The position numbers were made by a program, and so were the translations under genes. Below the pieces are notes generated by a model, which worked only from the letters and a program-made list of their open reading frames with translations, did no database searches and had not been told where the DNA came from. DNA of 64,000 bases from an uncultured Collinsella sp. (GTDB lineage Bacteria; Actinomycetota; Coriobacteriia; Coriobacteriales; Coriobacteriaceae): contig UQHT01000011.1 of NCBI GenBank assembly GCA_900540875.1, forward strand, positions 1 to 64,000. The letters run 5' to 3'. This document shows positions 32,609 through 41,082 of the stretch, one piece after another (position 1 is the first letter of the stretch; every line of letters begins with the position of its first letter).

Positions 32609-32823
32609 TGAAGCCCGCAGAGATTCGTGAGCTCTCGGACGCTCAGCTCGTTGAGAAGCTGAAGGAAATGCGCGCCGAGCTCTTTAACCTTCGTTTCCAG
32701 ATGGCCACCAGCCAGCTGGACAACACCGCTCGCGTCAACACCGTGAAGAAGGACATCGCTCGCGTCCTCACGGAGCAGCGCGCCCGCGAGATCGCAGCGG
32801 AGAAGTCCGCTGTCGCCGAGTAG
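32608..32823 (+). CDS. rpmC: 50S ribosomal protein L29
   Basis: L29 is a small helical protein at the tunnel exit. The 71 residues include LVEKLKEMRAELFNLRFQMA and the second helix around NTVKKDIARVLTEQRARE. The ribosome binding site (AAGGAGG) lies in the end of rplP, and the stop/start overlap (TAATG) indicates coupling. Confidence 0.95.
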   Translation: MKPAEIRELSDAQLVEKLKEMRAELFNLRFQMATSQLDNTARVNTVKKDIARVLTEQRAREIAAEKSAVAE

Positions 32824-32839
32824 GACCTAAGGAGAGAAC

Positions 32840-33100
32840 ATGACTGATTCGCGTAACTCGCGTAAGGTCCGTACGGGTGTCGTTACCTCCGTCTCCGGTG
32901 CCAAGACCATTGTTGTCACCATCACCGAGCGCAAGCGTCACCCCAAGTACGGCAAGATGATGACCAGCTCCAAGAAGCTGCACGCTCACGACGAGGAGTG
33001 CACGGCTGGCGTGGGCGACACCGTCCGCGTTATGGAGACCCGTCCTATGTCCAAGATGAAGCGTTGGCGCCTCATCGAGGTCGTCGAGCGCGCTAAATAA
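32840..33100 (+). CDS. rpsQ: 30S ribosomal protein S17
   Basis: S17 is a primary 16S rRNA binder. The 86-residue OB-fold protein has RTGVVTSVSGAKTIVVTITE and VRVMETRPMSKMKRWRLIEV. It lies 16 bp after rpmC and is followed by the only long gap in this part of the operon. Confidence 0.96.
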   Translation: MTDSRNSRKVRTGVVTSVSGAKTIVVTITERKRHPKYGKMMTSSKKLHAHDEECTAGVGDTVRVMETRPMSKMKRWRLIEVVERAK

Positions 33101-33127
33101 GCAGTCGCTCTTACGACTTGTACGTTT

Positions 33128-33193
33128 CCGAAGATGTGCGTATGCCTGGCTTGCATACCACGGGCCGTATACAGGCTGCGCACCTCTCTTCGG
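33128..33193 (+). promoter_or_regulatory. structured RNA between rpsQ and rplN
   Basis: Three nested stems can form: CCGAAGA/TCTTCGG, GTGCG/CGCAC and GCCTG/CAGGC, closing a 66-nt element that ends 25 bp before rplN. It lies where the spc operon begins in bacteria that separate S10 and spc. It may be a ribosomal-protein binding site or an attenuator. The protein is unknown. Confidence 0.5.
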
Positions 33194-33218
33194 TTCTTAG
33201 TTCGGAGGAACATCTACC

Positions 33219-33587
33219 ATGATTCAGATGCAAACCATGCTGAACGTCGCCGACAACTCCGGCGCTCGCAAGATTCGCTGCATCAAGGTGCTTGGCGGTT
33301 CCAAGCGTCGTTATGCAGGCATCGGCGATGTGTTCATCGGTGCTGTCCAGGAGGCTACCCCTGGCGCCAACGTCAAGAAGAAGGACGTTGTCCGTTGCGT
33401 CGTCGTTCGCACCGTTAAGGAGATCCGCCGCAAGGATGGCTCCTACATTCGCTTTGATGAGAACGCCTGTGTTGTCATCAACAACGATGGTTCGCCCGTC
33501 GGCACCCGTATCTTCGGGCCCGTCGCTCGCGAGCTTCGTGACAAGAAGTACATGAAGATCGTCTCGCTCGCTCCCGAGACCCTGTAG
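33219..33587 (+). CDS. rplN: 50S ribosomal protein L14
   Basis: L14 forms a bridge to the 30S subunit. The 122-residue protein starts MIQMQTMLNVADNSGARKI and has the conserved GSKRRYAGIGD and FGPVARELRDKKYMKI segments; length is exactly usual. CGGAGG precedes the ATG. Confidence 0.97.
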   Translation: MIQMQTMLNVADNSGARKIRCIKVLGGSKRRYAGIGDVFIGAVQEATPGANVKKKDVVRCVVVRTVKEIRRKDGSYIRFDENACVVINNDGSPVGTRIFGPVARELRDKKYMKIVSLAPETL

Positions 33588-33600
33588 TTAGGGGAGATAT

Positions 33601-33906
33601 ATGTATATCAAGAAGGGCGATAAGGTCCAGGTTCTCTCTGGTAAGGATCGCGGCAAGCAGGGCGTTGTCCTGCGTGCTCTCCCCGCCGAGAACAAGGTCG
33701 TTGTCGAGGGCGTTTCGGTCGTCAAGAAGGCCGTCAAGCCCAACGCTGCCAACCAGCAGGGCGGCATCGTTTCGCAGGAGGCTCCCATCGACGCCTCCAA
33801 CGTCAATCTCGTCTGCCCCGAGTGCGGTAAGGTTACCCGCGTCGGTCACGAGAAGGACGGCAAGAACAAGCTGCGCGTCTGCAAGAAGTGCGGCCACAAG
33901 TTCTAA
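33601..33906 (+). CDS. rplX: 50S ribosomal protein L24
   Basis: L24 is an assembly initiator of the 50S subunit. The 101-residue protein has the KOW motif (KKGDKVQVLSGKDRGKQGVV) and a C-terminal pair of cysteine motifs, CPECGK and CKKCGHK, that could hold zinc. It is the last ribosomal gene here; a terminator follows, and rplE, normally next, is absent. Confidence 0.96.
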   Translation: MYIKKGDKVQVLSGKDRGKQGVVLRALPAENKVVVEGVSVVKKAVKPNAANQQGGIVSQEAPIDASNVNLVCPECGKVTRVGHEKDGKNKLRVCKKCGHKF

Positions 33907-33932
33907 GCTGCCCGCAACATCAAGTTGCTAGC

Positions 33933-33967
33933 AAAGGCCCGGATGCCACGGCACCCGGGCCTTTTTC
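33933..33967 (+). terminator. terminator after rplX
   Basis: AAAGGCCCGG and CCGGGCCTTT pair around an inner TGC/GCA, followed by TTTTT. It closes the ribosomal run 27 bp after rplX. Confidence 0.88.
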
Positions 33968-33969
33968 TA

Positions 33970-34670
33970 TCCCCACTCGATGGCTTCGGTTCTGCCGTCC
34001 CGTCATTCCGGTTGCATCCAGTTTTCGGTGCCGTCTCGAATCGAGTGCCGCCAGGTGATACCCTGTCGCGTTTCGTCGGCTTCGGGGACAAAAGTCGGGA
34101 CAACTCCAAAAACTATTTTCGAACTCAGGGCTTTGAGTTTTTGTTTTTGTCCCAAAGGGCGCGGCGGGATGCCTTTGGAGGCTCGATAGCGCCGAAAACG
34201 CCCGTTTTGAAACTTAAATGCCTTTTCGCGTGCAAGCCGCCAGCTGCAATAGGAAGTGAATCAACGCATGTGGCTTTCAAGCAGTTTGCAAAACTGCAGG
34301 TCGCAGGTCTTCATTGCCAGTAGGAGAAATGAGTAGTCTCAGGTGGCTTGCCCATGAGTTGACGAACGGGATTTGAGATTACGCTGACGTCCGGAAACGC
34401 TTCGAGCACGGCGTTACGTTTTTGGGGTTTGGGCGTAGCCCCTGCACCCGCGAGCGCGGGCCTTAAGCCCGCCGAGAGGGTGACGCGTCGAAAACGAAGG
34501 GGAAAGAGAGAAGGGGCCGTCCCTATCATTCAGGTTGCGACCGAAGAAGACAAGGAGACCCCCTGAGCCTGAATGATGCCCCACAGACCGCGTCCGACCG
34601 AGCTCAAGCCGAGCTTTTCCTGACGTCCGCCTTCGCGAAGATGATGGCTGGATTGGCTATGGATTGGCAA
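33970..34670. other. non-coding stretch after the ribosomal operon
   Basis: About 700 bp without a supportable gene. Composition is less GC-rich than the flanks, with scattered stop codons in every frame and short complementary segments (GGGACAA near 34098 and TTTTGTCCC near 34146). I see no recognisable protein remnant. Confidence 0.5.
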
Positions 34671-34673
34671 CAC

Positions 34674-35160
34674 TTATTTGGACGATTCCGGGAGGGACGG
34701 CCCCGCCTCCCTGAACTCGACCGGCGACATGTAGCCCAGCGTCGAGTGGATCCTGAAGTTGTTGTACCAGTGCACGTAATCCAAGAGCTTGACTCGGAGC
34801 TCGCGCGTCCCTCCTCGGTCCTTCGGAGTGGCCGACGATCTCCCCGTTGCAGAGGTCGACGAGCAGGCAGACGTAGTTCCACGACGCCCCGACGCGCACG
34901 CAGGCCAAGTCGCTGCATATATGGGTGCACGGCGCCCTGCCGCCGAAGCCGCGCGCGACGACGTTCGACACGTCGGCCTCGTTGACCGCCCCGGGGTGCA
35001 CCTTGAACCTCTTCCTGCCGTATGCGCCGGCCAGGCCGTTCTCCCTCATGATGCGGCAGACGCGGCGCCGGCTGACGGTAACGCCCGACCTCCCGGGCGA
35101 CGCCTTGATCTTGCGCGATCCGTTCCGGCCCTTGCTGGCGGCGTGCGCCGCCGCGGCCGC
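34674..35160 (-). pseudogene. IS3-family transposase OrfB remnant, deleted and frameshifted
   Basis: Read on the minus strand, the 5' part encodes VSRRRVCRIMRENGLAGAYG and CSDLACVRVGASWNYVCLLV, typical of IS3-family OrfB. Near 34803 an out-of-frame deletion joins this to the far C-terminus (DYVHWYNNFRIHSTLGYMSP, then VEFREAG, in another frame, stop at 34674). The second Asp and the Glu of the DDE catalytic triad are lost. The N-terminus is also missing, where the sequence meets the mtnN fragment. OrfA and intact terminal repeats are not seen. It is inactive. Confidence 0.8.
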
Positions 35161-35449
35161 CGTCGCCCCCGACATTAAGGTCCTCAAGGGCCGCGTCGTC
35201 TCCGGCGACCAGTTCGTCTCGCCCGCGGAACAGAAGGAGCGAATCCTCGCGACCTTCGGCGACCTGTGCTGCGAGATGGAGGGCTGCACCATCGCGCAGG
35301 CCGCTTATCTCAACGGCGTGCCCCTCGTCGTCGTGCGCGCCATCAGCGACAAGCCCTGCGCCGAGGGCCGGGTCGTCGACTACAACACCTTCGAGAAGAA
35401 GGCCGCCTGCGACTGCGCCCGCATCGCCGCGCGCATGGTTAAGCTTTAG
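35156..35449 (+). pseudogene. mtnN: 5'-methylthioadenosine/S-adenosylhomocysteine nucleosidase, C-terminal fragment
   Basis: The last 95 or so codons of an MTA/SAH nucleosidase remain: VVSGDQFVSPAEQKERILA, CEMEGCTIAQAAYLNGVPLV and VVRAISDKPCA, with the purine-site MEG and the catalytic Asp region. A full enzyme is about 230 residues. The N-terminal half is missing, replaced by the IS3 remnant. Insertion followed by deletion is the simplest history. Sequence in the remaining part is well kept, so the event may be recent. Confidence 0.8.
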
Positions 35450-35504
35450 GCCCTGCGCGCCGGGGCCCTTCTTTATGTTGGGACCCCGGCGCGCCGGGCC
35501 CTTT
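35449..35504 (+). terminator. terminator after mtnN remnant
   Basis: GGCCCTGCGCGCCGGGG and CCCCGGCGCGCCGGGCC make a very stable stem with an 18-nt loop and a short CTTTCC tail. Confidence 0.65.
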
Positions 35505-35675
35505 CCAAAGCGAAGTGTCGAGCCGAAGTGTTGAGCGTCGGCCCTGAATGTTCAATGGCCGTTGTTTTCTGCCCCTCAAGTGGTGGACTTTTCCTCGGAG
35601 CTGTTGATTCCCCCACGCGCCCCCTTCCGTTCTCTGTTCTCCCCTTATACTCCTTGTACGAGGAGGTAAGAAGTC

Positions 35676-38417
35676 ATGGACAAGACCACACAGGACAGCT
35701 TGGCAAAGAAACCCGTCGACATGAGGGACAGGATTCTCGAGCATCTCGAGGCCCTCACCTCTGCCGTCTCGCTCGACGACCTTGCCCGTCTGTCCACCTC
35801 CGACATCGCCGAGACGCTCATCATCTCCAGGAGCCTGGCGAGCCAGTACCTCAACGACCTTGTTCGCGCCGGTCTTGTGGTTAAGGTGGCGGGCAGGCCT
35901 GTCCGTTATTTTCATCGCCGCGCGTTCCAGAAGCGTTTTCAGGTAAAGCTCTCTGCAAGCGAGTACGCCTCGCTCGCCGACCTCATCCAGGCGACGGGAA
36001 TCGCCGATCACCGCGACTTCGCGCGTGCCGTGGGCTTCGACATGAGCCTCAGCTCCGTTGTCGAGCAGTGCAAGGCTGCGGTTCAGTACCCTCCGTTTGG
36101 CCTGCCCATCCTCTTGAGCGGCGGCGTGGGTGTCGGTAAGTCTTTCCTTTCTCGCCTTGTGTACGAGTACGGCAAGAACCAGGGCTTGCTGTCCCGCGAC
36201 TCCTCCTATGTGCGCATCGACTGTGCCGGGGTCCCGGACGCCGCCTCGTTCAACGGGCTTCTTGACGAGTCGATCGCGAAATCGCACGGGGGTGTGGTCT
36301 TTGTCAACGGCATCGAGACACTCTCTCCCTCTGCGATGGAGCACTGCCTTGCGACGGCTCTCGGGCTCGATGCCTCCCAGGATGCGCCGCGCGCTCGCCT
36401 CGTTCTTTCGACGACGCTTTCCGCCGATGACCTGAAGGTTTCCTCGGCCTACAGCAAAATGCCCATCTGTGCCCGCGTCCCCTCACTCAAGGAGCGGACC
36501 CCCGAGGAGCGCGAGGATCTCATCTTGAGCTTCCTACGCAGCGAGGGGTGCCGAATCGGTTCTGATGTGAAGATCAGCCGCGGCGCATACCGTTGCCTCG
36601 TGAACGCGGACTTTTCCGATAACATCGCCGGCTTGCGCGCCTGCGTGACGAACTGCTGCGCCAAAGCGTTCCTCAATCGCGAGGGCGACTACGTCGTCGT
36701 TCGCCCGTATCTTCTTCCCAGTGGGCTCCTCTCCTCCGCGCAGATCGATCAACAGCCCGACGATGGCGTTCTGATCGACGCGTCTCTGGATGCCGCCGAG
36801 AGCACAGGGCCGGTCGAGCAGGCGCTCGATGCCCTGTGTTCCCTCGATGAGCGATTCTGCGCCGGGGAGCTTTCTGTCTCCGAGCTCGTCTCGCAAGCTG
36901 TCTCCGCTGCGCGCGGCGTTGAGGATCACTTGATCTTCGGCCGCGGCGTTACCTCCTCGAGGTCGCGCGCCTTCGAGCGCGTCGTGGGCGCGGTCCTTGC
37001 CGACGCAGGCTCTTCTTATGGCATCGAGCTTTCGAGGAAGGTCGCTTTTCTACTGGCCCAGGAGATTTGCCTGCAGTTGTGGCCGGGCATCGGCCTGGCT
37101 AAGCGAAAGTCTGCCTGTGCGGAGCAAATCTCCCATCTCCTCGGTGCCGTGACCTCCGAATTGCCGTTTGCCTCGAGTGTCTCCGATCAGGTCGCCGCAG
37201 ACGTGGAAGGGGCGCTTGGAATCTCGCTCGATCACTTCACGAAGACGCTTCTGACGCTGTGCGTCGCATCGGAGTCTCGCGATGCGAAGGCCCTTCGGAC
37301 GCTCTGCGTCATCTTGTCCCACGGCTACTCAACGGCGACGAGCATCGCCGACGCGGCGAACCGTATGCTCGGCATGCATGTGTACGAGGCGGTCGACATG
37401 CCCTACGACCAGCAGCTGAAGGACATCGTCGGTCCGCTCCAGCGCCTCGTCGACCGCCATTCCTACTGCACCGGGGTCGTGTTCCTCGTCGACATGGGCT
37501 CCTTGGAGGAGGCCTATAAGGCCCTCGAGAACGTTACCGACTCCACTATCGGCGTGGTGAACAACGTCTCTACCGGTCTTGCGCTCGAGATCGGGGCTGG
37601 GCTGCTCGGCGGCAAGTCCATCGCCGAGGTTCTTGGCGACGCGACCGCCGCGTGCGTGACGCACTGCAAGGTGATCGAGCGCGTCAACCGTGAGGACGCC
37701 ATCGTCTTCTGCTCCGAGTCTGGGGTCGACGCCGCGGAAAGGATACGCCAGCTCGTCTCGCAGAGCCTCCCGCGCACCATAGGCGCGCGCCTGCTCACGA
37801 GGCCCTTCAAGCAGCTCGTCGCGAACGGGTCGAACGACGCCGTTTTCTCCGAGCACCGCGTCTGCGCCGTCATCGGCACGGGAGACCCCGGGGTCGCCTC
37901 CGTTCCCTTCGTCGCCCTCGAGGACATCATGTCGACGGCGTCCGCCTCTAAGGTTGATGCCGTGTTCGGCAGGTGGCTTGACGCTTCCGAGCTCTCTTCT
38001 TTCCACGAGAAGTTGCTCTCGAACATGACGCTGCAGAACGTCATCCGCTCCATCACCATCCTCGACCCGGAGCGGCTATTCCATGAGATCGAGAGCGCCG
38101 TGCACGAGCTTCAGCGCAGGACAGGCGAGAAGATCGGCAGCAACGCCATCATTGGGCTCTACGTTCACCTCTGCTGTCTCGTCGAGCGCCTTGTTACCAG
38201 AAACCCCATTGAGACCTACGTTGGCCAGGACCGCTTCGAGGAGGAACGCGCCGATTTCATCGAGTCCTTCAGGCAGAGCTTCTCGAGTATCTCGACGCGC
38301 TATCGCGTAGAGGTTCCCGTAAGCGAGATCGCATATGTCTTCGACTACATAAGCGTGAGCGCCGCCCCGGCGCGAGAAGAGCGCCTCGGCTCCTCGGACC
38401 TCCTGCTCGACGAGTGA
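35676..38417 (+). CDS. LevR-like PTS-regulated transcriptional regulator, degenerate AAA+ domain
   Basis: This 913-residue protein has the LevR/ManR order: N-terminal helix-turn-helix (about residues 20-80), AAA+ domain (about 120-340) with Walker A GGVGVGKS at 149-156, a PRD-like region, a mannose-type EIIA domain with its candidate phosphohistidine His549 (LSHGYSTATS), and a C-terminal PRD around VHLCCLVERL. It is likely tuned by phosphorylation from the PTS and controls the genes that follow. The sigma-54 contact loop GAFTGA is absent, and the Walker B segment reads VVFVNGIE with Asn in place of Asp, so classical sigma-54 activation is doubtful. GAGGAGG precedes the ATG. Confidence 0.82.
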   Translation: MDKTTQDSLAKKPVDMRDRILEHLEALTSAVSLDDLARLSTSDIAETLIISRSLASQYLNDLVRAGLVVKVAGRPVRYFHRRAFQKRFQVKLSASEYASLADLIQATGIADHRDFARAVGFDMSLSSVVEQCKAAVQYPPFGLPILLSGGVGVGKSFLSRLVYEYGKNQGLLSRDSSYVRIDCAGVPDAASFNGLLDESIAKSHGGVVFVNGIETLSPSAMEHCLATALGLDASQDAPRARLVLSTTLSADDLKVSSAYSKMPICARVPSLKERTPEEREDLILSFLRSEGCRIGSDVKISRGAYRCLVNADFSDNIAGLRACVTNCCAKAFLNREGDYVVVRPYLLPSGLLSSAQIDQQPDDGVLIDASLDAAESTGPVEQALDALCSLDERFCAGELSVSELVSQAVSAARGVEDHLIFGRGVTSSRSRAFERVVGAVLADAGSSYGIELSRKVAFLLAQEICLQLWPGIGLAKRKSACAEQISHLLGAVTSELPFASSVSDQVAADVEGALGISLDHFTKTLLTLCVASESRDAKALRTLCVILSHGYSTATSIADAANRMLGMHVYEAVDMPYDQQLKDIVGPLQRLVDRHSYCTGVVFLVDMGSLEEAYKALENVTDSTIGVVNNVSTGLALEIGAGLLGGKSIAEVLGDATAACVTHCKVIERVNREDAIVFCSESGVDAAERIRQLVSQSLPRTIGARLLTRPFKQLVANGSNDAVFSEHRVCAVIGTGDPGVASVPFVALEDIMSTASASKVDAVFGRWLDASELSSFHEKLLSNMTLQNVIRSITILDPERLFHEIESAVHELQRRTGEKIGSNAIIGLYVHLCCLVERLVTRNPIETYVGQDRFEEERADFIESFRQSFSSISTRYRVEVPVSEIAYVFDYISVSAAPAREERLGSSDLLLDE

Positions 38418-38540
38418 CCTTCCCCGCGCCGCCGCGAGCTGACCGCGCGTCCTCAATAATCCGATAACCCCTTGCCCGGCGCGAATCCGGATAGCGCCGA
38501 GGCAGTACCGAACGTAAAACTTCATTTGATAGGAGCAAAC

Positions 38541-39014
38541 ATGAGTGTTGTTATGGCACGAATCGACAATCGCCTGCTTCACGGCATCATCGTGACGCAG
38601 TGGGCCCCGGTGTCGGGCGCGACCCGAGTCATGGTCATCGACGACAAGGTCGCCGGCGACGAGGTCCTGAAGTCCACCATGAGGATGGCGCGCCCCGCGG
38701 GCATGGCCGTCTCGATCATCTCCGAGCAGACCGCGCTCAAGAACTTCGCGGCGGGCAAGTACGACCGCGAGAAGGTCTTTGTCATCGCCAAGGAGCCCGA
38801 GACGATCCTTCACCTGGTCGAGTCGGGCATCGAGCTCCCGTCGCTGATCGTCGGCGGCTCTCTTGTCAAGGAGGGCGGCGTCCAGCTCACCCAGCGCGCC
38901 TATGCCTCCGCCGAGAACGTCCAGAGCTACAAGGCGCTCATCGCCCGCGGCGTCAAGGTGACGGCACAGTTCGTGCCCGCCGACAAGCCCGTCTCCGTCG
39001 CCGACCTCATCTAA
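38541..39014 (+). CDS. PTS EIIB, mannose/fructose/sorbose family
   Basis: EIIB passes phosphate from EIIA to the incoming sugar. The 157-residue protein has the family start ARIDNRLLHGIIVTQW with phospho-accepting His14 and the GGSLVKEGGV segment. ATG 38541 has AGGAG upstream. It is the first of four PTS genes in the order IIB-IIC-IID-IIA. The 123-bp gap from the regulator gene should hold the promoter, but I see neither a sigma-54 (-24/-12) pattern nor a convincing housekeeping promoter. Confidence 0.93.
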   Translation: MSVVMARIDNRLLHGIIVTQWAPVSGATRVMVIDDKVAGDEVLKSTMRMARPAGMAVSIISEQTALKNFAAGKYDREKVFVIAKEPETILHLVESGIELPSLIVGGSLVKEGGVQLTQRAYASAENVQSYKALIARGVKVTAQFVPADKPVSVADLI

Positions 39015-39023
39015 GGAGGGATC

Positions 39024-39809
39024 ATGGTCAACTTCACTATCCTGCAGGTCGTCCTTTTGACCCTGCTGGCCTTCATCAAGCACGTGGACTACTACGGCAT
39101 CCCGATGATCTTCGTCAACTATGCCGTCTTCTGGGGCCTTATCACCGGTGTCGTCATGGGCGACTGGCAGACCGGCCTCGTCATCGGCGGCACCATCCAG
39201 CTCATGCAGCTCGGCGTCGCGGGCTTCGGCGGCTCGTCGATTCCCGACTACGGCACGATGGCCATCATCGCCACCGCCTACGGCGTGACCCTGGGCGCGG
39301 ACACGGGCCTCGCCATCGGCCTGCCGGTCGGCATGCTCGGCATCCAGCTCGACGTCATCGTCAAGATCCTCAACGGCTTTGTCGTCGAGAAGTCCCAGAA
39401 GTTCTGCGACGAGGGCAAGTTCAAGCAGATGAACGCCATCCTGTGGGTCTGCCCCGTGCTCTTCGGCCTGTGCGCCGCCCTGCCCGTCTTTGTCTCCGTG
39501 ACCCTCGGCCAGCCCGCCGTCAACTGGCTCCTCGAGGTTATGCCCCAGTGGTTCCTTTCCGGCCTCACCCTCGCCGGCAAGATGCTCCCGGCCGTCGGAA
39601 TCGCGATGCTGCTGCGTTACATGCCCACCGGCAAGTACTTCCAGTACCTGCTCGCCGGCTTCTTCCTCTCGGCCTTCCTGAACGTGCCCATCATCGGCGC
39701 CGCCATCGTCGGCTTTGCCCTCGCGATCGCGTTCTACCAGCGCGCCGAGAGGGACACCGAGCTCGCCGCCCACGCTTCCGCAGACGCCTTCATCGGAGAG
39801 GATGAGTAA
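39024..39809 (+). CDS. PTS EIIC, mannose/sorbose family
   Basis: EIIC is one of the two membrane proteins that form the sugar channel. The 261-residue protein has seven or eight hydrophobic segments and the family motif GDWQTGLVIGGTIQLMQLGV. AAGGAGGG precedes the ATG, 9 bp after the EIIB stop; EIID follows after 2 bp. The sugar specificity cannot be read directly. Confidence 0.93.
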   Translation: MVNFTILQVVLLTLLAFIKHVDYYGIPMIFVNYAVFWGLITGVVMGDWQTGLVIGGTIQLMQLGVAGFGGSSIPDYGTMAIIATAYGVTLGADTGLAIGLPVGMLGIQLDVIVKILNGFVVEKSQKFCDEGKFKQMNAILWVCPVLFGLCAALPVFVSVTLGQPAVNWLLEVMPQWFLSGLTLAGKMLPAVGIAMLLRYMPTGKYFQYLLAGFFLSAFLNVPIIGAAIVGFALAIAFYQRAERDTELAAHASADAFIGEDE

Positions 39810-39811
39810 CC

Positions 39812-40645
39812 ATGGAAAACGAGAACATCACCGCCGTCGCCAAGGGCAAGCCCTCCGGCTACAAGGTCACCAAGAAGGACCTGCGCAACGCGAACTGGCG
39901 CTGGCTCATGAGCGTGTGCACCTTCAACTACCAGACCCAGCAGGGCGCCTCAGTCGCCTACGCCCTCTCGCCGGTCCTGAGGAAGATCTACACGAACGAC
40001 GAGGACTATAAGCAAGCGCTCAACAACCACTTCCGCTACTACAACACCCAGCCTTGGCTCGCCGCCATCATCCTTGGCGCCTGCGTGGCCATGGAGGAGC
40101 GCGACGGCCTAGCGGCGGCGGACGCCGTCCAAGACCTGAAGATCGGCACCATGGGACCGCTCGCCGGCGTCGGCGACTCCCTGCTCATGACCATGATCCC
40201 GACCATCATGGGCTCCATCGCCGCCTACATGGCCATCGAGGGCAACCCCGTGGGAGCCGGCATCTGGTTCGCGCTCATCCTGGCCATCTTCTGGGTCCGC
40301 ATGCACGCCCTCGAGTTCGGCTACAAGCAGGGCGTGAAGCTCGTCACCGACTTCAGCGAGAAGCTTCCCAACCTCACTGCCGCCGCCTCCGTGCTCGGCC
40401 TCACCGTGGTCGGCTGCCTCATCGCCTCGGTCATCGGCGTCACCTGCCCGATTAGCTTCAGCTTCGGCGACGTCGCGATGGAGATCCAGCCGCTGCTCGA
40501 CAAGATCCTGCCTGCCATGATCCCCGCCGCCATCACGGGAAGCGCGTATTACCTTCTTACCAAGAAGAACGCGAGCATGACGGCCCTCATCCTCGTGGTG
40601 ATTGTCCTCGCGATGGTCGCCTCCGCCGCCGGCATCCTCGCTTAG
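39812..40645 (+). CDS. PTS EIID, mannose family
   Basis: EIID is the second membrane protein of mannose-type systems. The 277-residue protein has an amphipathic cytoplasmic N-terminus (NYQTQQGASVAYALSPVL), the GTMGPLAGVGDSLL motif and C-terminal membrane spans. It is only found with EIIC of this family, which supports a complete transporter here. Confidence 0.93.
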   Translation: MENENITAVAKGKPSGYKVTKKDLRNANWRWLMSVCTFNYQTQQGASVAYALSPVLRKIYTNDEDYKQALNNHFRYYNTQPWLAAIILGACVAMEERDGLAAADAVQDLKIGTMGPLAGVGDSLLMTMIPTIMGSIAAYMAIEGNPVGAGIWFALILAIFWVRMHALEFGYKQGVKLVTDFSEKLPNLTAAASVLGLTVVGCLIASVIGVTCPISFSFGDVAMEIQPLLDKILPAMIPAAITGSAYYLLTKKNASMTALILVVIVLAMVASAAGILA

Positions 40646-40671
40646 CTTCGACCCAAGAGATTGGTGAATCA

Positions 40672-41070
40672 ATGAGAAAGATAGTTGTGGCGAGCCATTC
40701 CCTTCTCGCCCAGGGCTTCAAGGACACCCTCGAGTTCCTTACGGGTAAGGGCGACGCCGTCAACGCCGTGTGCGCCTACGTGAACGACAACGGCGAGGGG
40801 CTCGACGCGGCGGTCGAGGCGGCTCTTTCGGGCACTGACGAGGTCGTCGTCCTTACCGACGCGTTCGGCGGCAGCGTGAACCAGCGCTTCTCCCGCTTCG
40901 CCTCCGACCGGATCCACGTGATCGCGGGTGTCAACCTCCCGCTCGCCATGACGGTCGCGCTCGCGCGCCCCGACGAGAAGCTCGACTTCGATGCCCTCGT
41001 CAACGAGGCGCGCCAGCAGATCATCTACGTGAACGGTGTCAGTTCTGCCGAGTGCGACGACGACGAATAG
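40672..41070 (+). CDS. PTS EIIA, mannose family
   Basis: This 132-residue protein begins RKIVVASHSLLAQGF with phosphorylated His9 and has the VVLTDAFGGSVNQ segment. It takes phosphate from HPr and hands it to EIIB; it may also phosphorylate or bind the LevR-like regulator. It is a separate polypeptide rather than fused to EIIB. The glycosidase gene follows after 12 bp, so it is in the same transcript. Confidence 0.92.
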   Translation: MRKIVVASHSLLAQGFKDTLEFLTGKGDAVNAVCAYVNDNGEGLDAAVEAALSGTDEVVVLTDAFGGSVNQRFSRFASDRIHVIAGVNLPLAMTVALARPDEKLDFDALVNEARQQIIYVNGVSSAECDDDE

Positions 41071-41082
41071 AGGAGGTCGACG

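Noticed and set aside
33925..34323. Open frame after rplX
   Set aside because: It starts in the terminator hairpin and has irregular codon use and no similarity that I recognise.
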